DNA from: Propionibacteriaceae bacterium
GTDB lineage: Bacteria; Actinomycetota; Actinomycetes; Propionibacteriales; Propionibacteriaceae
Direction: 5' to 3'
Length of the DNA: 9,005 nucleotides
Assembly (NCBI GenBank): GCA_030450535.1
Contig: JAKDIK010000089.1
Coordinates: 1 to 9,005, forward strand
Numbering within the stretch: the first letter of the stretch is position 1; each line of letters begins with the position of its first letter. Of the stretch, positions 1 to 5,557 are shown piece by piece. The notes under the pieces are model-generated. The model ran no database searches, was not told where the DNA came from, and saw only the letters and a program-made list of their open reading frames with translations. The position numbers and the translations under genes are program-made.

Positions 1-2311
1 TCGGCTGCGGGGCGCTCGTGCGGGTCGGTCCGCTGGAGACGCGCAGCGTGATCGTCGAGTACTGCGGTGCACTCCCGCGCGGACTGATGCCCAGGAACGT
101 GCCGTCGGGCCGGCTGTTCTCCACCTTGGTGACTCGGGTGCCGAAACCGGCATCCTGCAGCCGCGCGCGGCAGGCGTTCAGGCCCAGACCGGAGCAGCTC
201 GGCACGTCGACGGTCGGCGGCGTGTAACGCGTCGGCGGCACGAAGCTGCCCCGCTCATAGCCCTGCAGGGCGACCTCCATCGCCGGCTTCCACAGCCGAG
301 CGCCCGCCTCGCCGCCGGAGCTGCCCCTCAGGCGCACGCGTCCATCTTGGATGGGGGCACCCTCAAGCGAGGGCTCGCGGCGACCCTGGAACCGATCCGA
401 CATGCGGTCGACCGTGATCATCGCCGCGGTGGCCAGCTGAGGGGTGAAGCCCAGCGTCCAGATCGTCGGGGCGTTCGTATCCGTTCCGGTCTTGCCCGCG
501 ATGTTGTAGCCGGAGATGTTCGCCGCGCGTGCGGTGCCGCTGCGGAACGGCCCGCGGAGCACGTCGATCACCCGATCGGCGACCTCCTGCGGAATGACCT
601 GCTGGCAGTCCCCGCTGGGGACGTCGTAGGTCTTGCCGTCCGGGCCGGTCACCGACTGGATGATGATCGGATTGCACCTCATGCCGCGCGCGGCGATCGT
701 CGCGTAGGCGTTGGCCAGCGAGATCGGGGACACCTCGGCGGTGCCGAGGGTGAACGAGGGGTTCTGGACAGTTCGCCTGCCCTCCTCCGCCGGAGCGGAG
801 AAGGTCAGGTTGCCCGAGAGCTTGAGGCCCAGGGTTTCGGCCATCTTCGTCACGTCGCACAGCCCGACGTCCTGCTCCAGCGCCACGAAGTAGTTGTTCA
901 CCGAGTTGGCGGCGCCGGAGTACATGTCGAACGTGCCGCCGGCGCCGCTCACCGTCCAGTTGCGCGCCCGCTCGGATCCCTCACAGGTTCGGAACATCTC
1001 TCCGGACCAGTCCTTGGTGCGGGGCGCCTCGTAGGTGCGGCTGGTCGGCATACCCTTGTTGATGGCTGCCGCGAGCACGAACATCTTGAACGTCGAGCCG
1101 CCGAAGTAGCCCTCGGCGCCTCCCAGGTCGGGCTCCATGGCGTAGTTCCAATAGGACTGCCCCGGCTCCTCGCCGCGATCCGGCCGGCTCTGCGCGATCG
1201 CCTTGATGAGGCCCGTGCCGGGCTCGATGGTCGCGATCACCCCGAGCACCGGGTCGGTCGGGTAGATGTAGTTCGAGACGGCCTCCTGCGCGGCGTCCTG
1301 CGTGCGCGGGTCGATCTCCGTCTGAATGGTGAGGCCCCCCCGCTTGAGGAAGCGGTCGCGGGCCTTGTCGTCCGGCCCCAGGCTGTCCATCTGGATCAGC
1401 GTGCGGTACACGATGTCGCACAGCTGCTGGTACTTGGCGGCGTTGCAGCCGTGGGGGGTCTCGGTGATCCGGCTGCGATCGAAAACCTCGGCCTTGGCGG
1501 CGTCCGCCTCGGCCTTCGTGATGACGTTCTGGCCGAGCATGACGTCGAGCACGTTGTTGCGGCGCTCGATGGCGAGCTTCTCGTAGCGGATCGGGTCGGT
1601 GGTGGCCGGGTTGCGGACCAGGCCGGCCAGCATGGCCGACTGGCTGAGGGTGAGGTCCTTCGCCGTCGTCCCGAAGTAGCGGCGGGCCGCGGCCTCGACG
1701 CCGTAGGCGCCCCCGCCGTAGTAGGAGAGGTTCAAGTAGCGCTCGAGGATTTCGTCCTTGGTCAGCTTCTGCTCCAGGGCGATGGCGTAGCGCAGCTCCA
1801 ACACCTTACGGGCGACGGTGCGGTCGCGGGCCTCGGCGAGCGCGGTGGGGTCGTTGTCGGCGACGGCCTTGTCCATGAGCGCGAGCTTCACGTACTGCTG
1901 GGTGAGCGTCGAGCCGCCCTGGGTGTTGCCGCTGGTGGTGCGCACGAGCGCGCGCAGCGTGCCGCGCATGTCGAGGGCGCCGTGATCGTAGAACCGTTGG
2001 TCCTCGATCGAGATCTGGGCCTGCTGCATGGTCGGCGAGATGTCCGACAGCGGCACGTAGACGCGGTACTCCTCGTAGAAGTTGGTGAGCAGCGAACCGT
2101 CCGCCATCAGCACCTTGGAGCCCTCGGCCGGGGGAGGCGTCTCGATCTCGGCCGGGATGGACTCCAGCGCGGACGCGCCGAGCTTCGAGACCTCGGAGGC
2201 GAGGCCCGCGGCCGGCACGGCGAGGCCCGCGAACAGCAGGCCTCCCAAGGCGCTGACAAGCAGGAACATCAGGCTGGAATACAGCCTGCGCCCCAACGAA
2301 GGTTCACCCAT
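1..2311 (-). CDS. ponA2: Class A penicillin-binding protein (bifunctional transglycosylase/transpeptidase) with PASTA domain, PonA2-like; C-terminus beyond left edge
   Basis: Membrane-anchored enzyme that polymerises lipid II and cross-links peptidoglycan outside the membrane. About 770 residues are visible and the frame is open throughout. One membrane anchor lies near residues 14-36. The GT51 glycosyltransferase domain follows: EDQRFYDHG with catalytic Glu103, GGSTLTQQ near 132-139, then the RKVLELRYA and YYGGGAYGVEAAA blocks. The transpeptidase domain has all three motifs: STFK (nucleophile Ser406), SVN (Ser470) and KTG (Lys607). From about residue 703 a PASTA-like segment begins (DVPSCSGLGLNACRARL) and is cut by the window edge. 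Divergent transcription from a WhiB gene matches the ponA2/whiB4 pair of mycobacteria, which supports PonA2 over PonA1. The start at 2311 is preferred because a TACTCT -10 lies six bases upstream, fitting a leaderless transcript. An in-frame ATG at 2341 follows a GAGGA only three bases away and would add ten residues. Confidence 0.93.
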   Translation of the reverse strand, partial: MGEPSLGRRLYSSLMFLLVSALGGLLFAGLAVPAAGLASEVSKLGASALESIPAEIETPPPAEGSKVLMADGSLLTNFYEEYRVYVPLSDISPTMQQAQISIEDQRFYDHGALDMRGTLRALVRTTSGNTQGGSTLTQQYVKLALMDKAVADNDPTALAEARDRTVARKVLELRYAIALEQKLTKDEILERYLNLSYYGGGAYGVEAAARRYFGTTAKDLTLSQSAMLAGLVRNPATTDPIRYEKLAIERRNNVLDVMLGQNVITKAEADAAKAEVFDRSRITETPHGCNAAKYQQLCDIVYRTLIQMDSLGPDDKARDRFLKRGGLTIQTEIDPRTQDAAQEAVSNYIYPTDPVLGVIATIEPGTGLIKAIAQSRPDRGEEPGQSYWNYAMEPDLGGAEGYFGGSTFKMFVLAAAINKGMPTSRTYEAPRTKDWSGEMFRTCEGSERARNWTVSGAGGTFDMYSGAANSVNNYFVALEQDVGLCDVTKMAETLGLKLSGNLTFSAPAEEGRRTVQNPSFTLGTAEVSPISLANAYATIAARGMRCNPIIIQSVTGPDGKTYDVPSGDCQQVIPQEVADRVIDVLRGPFRSGTARAANISGYNIAGKTGTDTNAPTIWTLGFTPQLATAAMITVDRMSDRFQGRREPSLEGAPIQDGRVRLRGSSGGEAGARLWKPAMEVALQGYERGSFVPPTRYTPPTVDVPSCSGLGLNACRARLQDAGFGTRVTKVENSRPDGTFLGISPRGSAPQYSTITLRVSSGPTRTSAPQP

Positions 2312-2317
2312 GCGACC

Positions 2318-2323
2318 AGAGTA
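2318..2323 (-). promoter_or_regulatory. Candidate -10 element (TACTCT) for the penicillin-binding protein
   Basis: TACTCT on the minus strand fits the actinobacterial TANNNT -10 pattern. Six bases (GGTCGC) separate it from the ATG at 2311, so transcription would begin at or next to the start codon and give a leaderless mRNA. No good -35 is visible. If translation really starts at 2341, this hexamer would be coding and the call wrong. Confidence 0.4.
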
Positions 2324-2400
2324 CGTCACACCCCCCGACATTTTTCCTCGGGTTCGCGTCGGCGTTGCGCGCCGCCCGGCGGAGCCCCCGCGCGCATCTA

Positions 2401-2422
2401 CTACGACATGCTGTAGGACAGC
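2401..2422. repeat. Overlapping short dyads in the PBP/whiB divergent intergenic region
   Basis: Two interleaved inverted repeats are visible: an imperfect 16-bp palindrome CTACGACATGCTGTAG at 2401-2416 (four outer and two central base pairs match), and a perfect 5-bp dyad GCTGT-AGG-ACAGC at 2410-2422. They lie between the two divergent genes, a place where an operator would be expected. No regulator can be assigned from the sequence and chance occurrence is possible. The rest of 2312-2556 contains no plausible gene. Confidence 0.3.
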
Positions 2423-2436
2423 GATGGATGGAGGCC

Positions 2437-2466
2437 TTGTGCAACCGCCCCCCACCCTCATAGAGT
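2437..2466 (+). promoter_or_regulatory. Possible whiB promoter
   Basis: TTGTGC at 2437-2442 and TAGAGT at 2461-2466 are separated by 18 bp. The -10 fits TANNNT, while the -35 matches TTGACA only at its first three bases. This would give a leader of roughly 80 nt before the WhiB start codon. The prediction rests on motif match alone. Confidence 0.3.
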
Positions 2467-2541
2467 GCGGGGACAAGCACGGTTCCCCACCCCGCGAATT
2501 TCGGCGGCCGGGGCGACCGGGCCGGCAATGACAGCCAGGTG

Positions 2542-2547
2542 GGGAGG
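2542..2547 (+). promoter_or_regulatory. Ribosome binding site of whiB
   Basis: GGGAGG lies nine bases before the ATG at 2557. This selects 2557 rather than the in-frame GTG at 2539, which lies upstream of the Shine-Dalgarno. Confidence 0.75.
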
Positions 2548-2556
2548 ACGTGCAAC

Positions 2557-2838
2557 ATGACAGTCCTGGAGACGGAACACTGGACGCTCAAGGCGCGGTG
2601 CCGTGGCATGCAGGACCAACTCTTTCCCGATGGGGCCGATCAGAAACGGGCGCGCGCGGTGTGCTCGGGGTGCCCGGTCCGTTCGGAGTGTCTCGCCGAA
2701 GCCCTCGACAACCGCATCGAGTGGGGCGTGTGGGGTGGCATGACCGAGCGTGAGCGCCGGCAGTTGTTGCGCCAGCGCGCCGACATCACCTCGTGGCAGT
2801 CGGTGCTCTGCGCCACGCGGGTGGACGCCGACCGCTGA
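2557..2838 (+). CDS. whiB4: WhiB-family iron-sulfur transcriptional regulator, WhiB4-like
   Basis: Small (93 residues) actinobacterial regulator of the Wbl family, which bind a redox- and NO-sensitive [4Fe-4S] cluster and act in transcription control. The four cluster ligands are Cys15, Cys36, Cys39 and Cys45, with the family's C-x2-C-x5-C spacing. The signature turn GVWGG occupies residues 57-61 and is followed by TERERRQLLRQR, the likely basic DNA-contact region. A fifth cysteine, Cys85, lies near the C-terminus, and there is no basic tail after the signature region. Divergent placement from a PonA2-like gene and the DALDN-type context before the GVWGG turn both suggest the WhiB4 branch; in mycobacteria WhiB4 is tied to oxidative-stress responses and cell-wall enzyme expression. 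Family assignment is secure, subfamily assignment moderate. The ATG at 2557 has a good Shine-Dalgarno. Confidence 0.93.
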   Translation: MTVLETEHWTLKARCRGMQDQLFPDGADQKRARAVCSGCPVRSECLAEALDNRIEWGVWGGMTERERRQLLRQRADITSWQSVLCATRVDADR

Positions 2839-2885
2839 GGTCTCCCTCGCAGGCCGCTCGCGCCGGAAGTGTCGGGGGCATCCTC

Positions 2886-2891
2886 TAGGCT
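2886..2891 (+). promoter_or_regulatory. Candidate -10 element (TAGGCT) for the DUF4177-ridA-nth operon
   Basis: TAGGCT matches TANNNT and sits six bases before the ATG at 2898, the spacing expected of a leaderless actinobacterial transcript. No Shine-Dalgarno precedes that ATG. No convincing -35 is seen near 2863-2868. The 59-bp gap after whiB (2839-2897) shows no terminator-like hairpin with a T tract, so read-through from whiB remains possible. Confidence 0.5.
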
Positions 2892-2897
2892 TTCGCC

Positions 2898-3062
2898 ATG
2901 ACGAAGTGGGAATACGCCACGGCTCCCGTGCTGGTGCACGCGACGAAGCAGATCCTCGACACCTGGGGGGCGGACGGGTGGGAGCTCGTCTCGATCGTCC
3001 CCGGCCCCAATCCGCAGAACATGGTGGCCTACTTCAAGCGGCCACTGCCGGCGCAGCAGTGA
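2898..3062 (+). CDS. Small DUF4177-type conserved protein
   Basis: Encodes 54 residues, starting MTKWEYATAPVLVHATKQI and containing a GWELVSIVPGP stretch, then MVAYFKRP near the C-terminus. The pattern W-E-Y...L...G-W-E-L-V...Y-F-K-R is typical of the small DUF4177 family, which has no established biochemical role. It has no signal peptide or membrane segment and should be cytoplasmic. Its stop codon overlaps the GTG start of the RidA gene (GTGA), so the two are probably translationally coupled. A tiny gene directly before the RidA gene also occurs in mycobacteria (Rv3678A before Rv3678c, from memory). The ATG at 2898 is chosen because the reading frame matches the family from its first residues and a TAGGCT -10 lies six bases upstream. 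Confidence 0.8.
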   Translation: MTKWEYATAPVLVHATKQILDTWGADGWELVSIVPGPNPQNMVAYFKRPLPAQQ

Positions 3063-3550
3063 CGAGACACCCCGTGGTCGAACGCGCGACGGCGTCCGAG
3101 CGGCTGGCCGAGCTGGGCGTGGAGCTGCCGCCGGTCGCCACGCCGGTGGCGGCCTACGTCCCCGCGGTGGAGGCGCTCGGCCTCGTCGTCACCTCGGGCC
3201 AGCTGCCCACGGTGGCCGGCGCGCTCGTGGCCACGGGCAAGGTCGGTGCCGAGGTGAGTGCCGAGGACGCCGCCGCCGCAGCCCGAACGGCCGCGCTCAA
3301 CGCGCTTGCCGCGGCGTCCAGCGTGGTCGGCGGCATCGACCGCATCGGCCGCATCGTGAAGCTGGTCGTCTACGTCGCCAGCGCGTCGGGATTCACCGGC
3401 CAACCGCAGGTGGCCAACGGCGCCAGCGAGCTGATGGTCGAGATCTTCGGCGAGGCCGGCGTCCACGCCCGCAGCGCCGTGGGCGTCGCCGTGTTGCCGC
3501 TGGACGCGCCGGTCGAGCTGGAGCTGACCGTGGCGCCGGTCGCCGGCTAG
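3059..3550 (+). CDS. RidA (YjgF/YER057c/UK114) family protein
   Basis: Members of this family hydrolyse reactive enamine/imine intermediates such as 2-aminoacrylate in the cytoplasm, usually as trimers. The product is up to 163 residues. Visible family features are VVTSGQLP (43-50), the ALNALAA helix (79-85), a VYVASASGFTGQP segment, GASELMVEIFGEAG and the C-terminal HARSAVGVAVLPLDAPVELEL block. Arg138 in ARSAV aligns with the substrate-binding arginine of deaminase-active RidA proteins. The long LPLDAPVELEL ending and the neighbours resemble Rv3678c-type members rather than Escherichia coli RidA, so the substrate could differ. The GTG at 3059 overlaps the previous stop (GTGA) and favours coupling. 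GTG at 3074 is an alternative that removes five residues; neither has a strong Shine-Dalgarno. The stop (TAG) shares one base with the nth start. Confidence 0.87.
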   Translation: MTRHPVVERATASERLAELGVELPPVATPVAAYVPAVEALGLVVTSGQLPTVAGALVATGKVGAEVSAEDAAAAARTAALNALAAASSVVGGIDRIGRIVKLVVYVASASGFTGQPQVANGASELMVEIFGEAGVHARSAVGVAVLPLDAPVELELTVAPVAG

Positions 3551-4230
3551 TGCCCGCCCCGGGCCAGCCGCAGGCCATCGATGCGGCGCTCGCCGAGCTC
3601 TATCCCGAGGCGCGCTGCGAACTGGACTTCACCACCGCGCTGGAGTTGTTGGTGGCGACGGTCCTGTCGGCGCAGTCGACCGACAAGCGGGTCAACCTCG
3701 TCACGCCCGCGCTGTTCGCCCGCTACCCGGACGCCGCCGCCTACGCCGGTGCCGACGTGGCCGAGCTGGAGGAACTCATCCGGCCCACCGGCTTCTTCCG
3801 CGCCAAGACGGGGCACCTGATCGGCATCGGGGCGGCGCTGGTCGAGCGCTTCGACTCCCGCGTGCCCGCCACCGTGCCCGAGCTCGTCAGCCTGCCGGGC
3901 GTGGGGCGCAAGACCGCCAACGTGGTCCTCGGCAACGCCTTCGGCGTGCCGGGCATCACGGCCGACACGCACCTCATCCGTCTCGCGAACCGCTTCGGCT
4001 GGGCCGACACCCGGAACGCCGACGCGGTCGAGCAGGGCGTCGGCGAGTTGTTCGACCCCGCCGACTGGGTCGTGCTCTGCCATCGCGTCATCTGGCACGG
4101 TCGCCGGCGATGCCACGCACGGCGTCCGGCCTGCGGCGCCTGCCCGCTGGAGGGGCTCTGCCCGAGCTACGGCGAGGGCCCCATCGACCCGGTTGTCGCC
4201 GCGAAGCTCGTCCGCGAGCCGCGGTCATGA
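3550..4230 (+). CDS. nth: Endonuclease III (DNA glycosylase/AP lyase)
   Basis: Base-excision repair enzyme that removes oxidised pyrimidines and cleaves at the abasic site. The 226-residue length is normal for the family. The helix-hairpin-helix motif LPGVGRKTANVV (115-126) carries catalytic Lys121, and TADTHLIRLANRFG carries catalytic Asp139. The C-terminal [4Fe-4S] loop is complete: Cys188, Cys195, Cys198 and Cys204 in C-x6-C-x2-C-x5-C spacing. The N-terminal ELLVATVLSAQSTDKRVN block is typical of Nth. The GTG start shares its G with the last base of the RidA stop codon (TAGTG), and the gene's own TGA overlaps the next ATG (ATGA), so expression by coupling within the operon is likely. The nth-TlpA-NUDIX order is the same as in mycobacteria (Rv3674c-Rv3673c-Rv3672c). 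Confidence 0.97.
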   Translation: MPAPGQPQAIDAALAELYPEARCELDFTTALELLVATVLSAQSTDKRVNLVTPALFARYPDAAAYAGADVAELEELIRPTGFFRAKTGHLIGIGAALVERFDSRVPATVPELVSLPGVGRKTANVVLGNAFGVPGITADTHLIRLANRFGWADTRNADAVEQGVGELFDPADWVVLCHRVIWHGRRRCHARRPACGACPLEGLCPSYGEGPIDPVVAAKLVREPRS

Positions 4231-4853
4231 GCACCGCCCGCCCCGGGGCGACGGTGGCGTCCGCCGTGCTGGGTGCGGTGCTCCTGGCCGGTTGCGTGGG
4301 GGCGCCAGCGCCCGCCGCCTCGCCGCCGCCGCTGTCCGTCGACTCCGCCCTGGTCGCCCAGCGGGAGGCCGCCGGCATCGCCGAGTGCCCGGCGACCCCG
4401 CTGGAAGCCCAGCCGGTGACCGGCGGCCTGCCCGACCTGGTGCTCGGCTGCCTGGGCAGCGGTCGTCAGGTGAACCTCGCCGCGCTGCGGGGCACCCCGA
4501 TGGTGATCAACGTGTGGGCGCAGTGGTGCGGTCCCTGCCGGGCGGAGGCGCCCCATCTGGCCGAGTTCGCGACGCTGGCGGCGGCGTCCGACGGGGCCGT
4601 GGCGCTGCTGGGCATCGATCATGACGATCCCGATCCGGCGCTCGCGATCGAGTTCGCCGGTCAGGCTGGCTGGACGTACCCGCACCTGTTGGATCCCATG
4701 AAGCAGATCTCGGGGCCGCTGCGCATTGACGGCATCCCGGTTACCCTGTTCGTCAACGACCAGGGCCAGCTCGTGCACCGCGTGGTGGGGCCCGTGGCGT
4801 CCACCGACCAGCTGCGTCAGCTCACGGCCACCTATCTCGGTGTGGAACTGTGA
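4227..4853 (+). CDS. TlpA-like thiol-disulfide oxidoreductase, predicted lipoprotein
   Basis: Extracytoplasmic thioredoxin-fold protein anchored by lipid, 208 residues. The signal peptide ends in a clear lipobox, LLAGC, with Cys23 as the expected lipidated residue, followed by a Pro/Ala-rich linker. The thioredoxin domain starts near residue 80. The active site is WCGPC (100-104, Cys101 and Cys104) preceded by PMVINVWAQ, and the cis-proline lies in GIPVT (Pro171). Two extra cysteines, Cys54 and Cys75, precede the fold and could form a structural or second redox disulfide. Members of the family either reduce disulfides (for example in cytochrome c maturation) or act as oxidoreductases of exported proteins; no ccs/ccd genes are present here to settle the role. 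The ATG overlaps the nth stop (ATGA), which fixes the start and implies coupling. An upstream in-frame start at 4110 would be inside nth and would bury the signal peptide. Confidence 0.93.
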   Translation: MSTARPGATVASAVLGAVLLAGCVGAPAPAASPPPLSVDSALVAQREAAGIAECPATPLEAQPVTGGLPDLVLGCLGSGRQVNLAALRGTPMVINVWAQWCGPCRAEAPHLAEFATLAAASDGAVALLGIDHDDPDPALAIEFAGQAGWTYPHLLDPMKQISGPLRIDGIPVTLFVNDQGQLVHRVVGPVASTDQLRQLTATYLGVEL

Positions 4854-4863
4854 GGGGACGCCC

Positions 4864-5538
4864 GTGAACGACCTGCCCGCCAGCATCGCCGCGCTGCGCC
4901 GGCGGCTCGCCGATCCCGCCGCCGGGGCCGGCGTGGTGGGACGCCGGGCGGTGAGCCGGGGGCGACGCGCGGCCGTCCTCATTCTGTTCTGGTGGGACGC
5001 CGGCGTGCCCCGCACGGACGGGGTGGAGGGTCTGCGGCTGGCGATCGTGGAGAAGTCGGCGCGATTGCGGGCACATCCGGGTCAGCTCGCGTTCCCCGGC
5101 GGCGGTGTGGACGCCGCGGACGCCGACGACGTGGCCGCCGCGCTGCGCGAGGCGGACGAGGAGATCGGTGTCGGCCCGGACGAGGTGGACGTCCTGGGGG
5201 TGCTGCCTGCGGCGTCCGTGCGCGTCTCGGGGTATCGGGTGACGCCGGTGGTCGGCTGGTGGCGCGCGCCGCGTCCGCTGCGGGTCGTGGACACCGACGA
5301 GATCGCGGCCGTCCACGCGGTGGGCGTCCCCGACCTGCTCGACCCCGCCCACCGCCGCACGTGGGAGCATCCGCTGGGCTATGAGGGTCCGGCGTTCCTC
5401 GTGGAGGACCTGTTCGTGTGGGGTTTCACCGGCGACCTGCTCGCCGGGCTGTTGCAGGTGGCCGGCTGGGAGCGTCCGTGGGACGCCGGCGTCCGGACGC
5501 CCATCCCGCGCCGGTTCTTCCGCGACACCGGCCAGTAA
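4864..5538 (+). CDS. NUDIX hydrolase, CoA pyrophosphatase type
   Basis: Predicted cytoplasmic pyrophosphohydrolase of 224 residues; the closest functional group splits CoA and CoA derivatives into 4'-phosphopantetheine products and 3',5'-ADP. The CoA-family signature VEKSARLRAHPGQLAFPGG (62-80) comes directly before the NUDIX motif, whose READEEIG core (95-102) supplies the metal-binding glutamates. The first Glu of the generic GX5E element is Ala here, as I recall for E. coli NudL-type members, so this is not a defect. The GTG start at 4864 lies ten bases after the TlpA stop and is preceded by AGGGG at 4853-4857. The nth-TlpA-NUDIX order matches mycobacteria, but the serine-protease gene (marP) that usually comes next there is absent. 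Confidence 0.9.
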   Translation: MNDLPASIAALRRRLADPAAGAGVVGRRAVSRGRRAAVLILFWWDAGVPRTDGVEGLRLAIVEKSARLRAHPGQLAFPGGGVDAADADDVAAALREADEEIGVGPDEVDVLGVLPAASVRVSGYRVTPVVGWWRAPRPLRVVDTDEIAAVHAVGVPDLLDPAHRRTWEHPLGYEGPAFLVEDLFVWGFTGDLLAGLLQVAGWERPWDAGVRTPIPRRFFRDTGQ

Positions 5539-5546
5539 CCCGTGGC

Positions 5547-5550
5547 AGGA
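5547..5550 (+). promoter_or_regulatory. Weak ribosome binding site of the alpha-glucosidase
   Basis: AGGA seven bases before the ATG at 5558. The overlapping hexamer CAGGAT (5546-5551), six bases before the ATG, could instead be read as a weak -10 of a leaderless transcript, but its first base departs from TANNNT and no -35 is visible. The 19-bp gap after the NUDIX stop holds nothing else. Confidence 0.4.
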
Positions 5551-5557
5551 TCGAGCC

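Noticed and set aside
347..2416. 689-codon open frame on the plus strand, opposite the penicillin-binding protein
   Set aside because: It is codon-aligned antisense to the PBP gene, where high-GC codon use rarely gives stops. Its product is Arg/Gly/Val/Leu-rich with no recognisable domain, while the opposite strand encodes every PBP motif.
2839..2897. Terminator between whiB and the next operon
   Set aside because: Only a weak GAGG/CCTC pairing can be formed and there is no T run, so it does not meet the usual criteria.
4167..5015. 282-codon minus-strand frame opposite the TlpA and NUDIX genes
   Set aside because: It spans two clearly real genes on the other strand and its product is an Arg/Gly/His-rich low-complexity sequence, typical of an antisense shadow.
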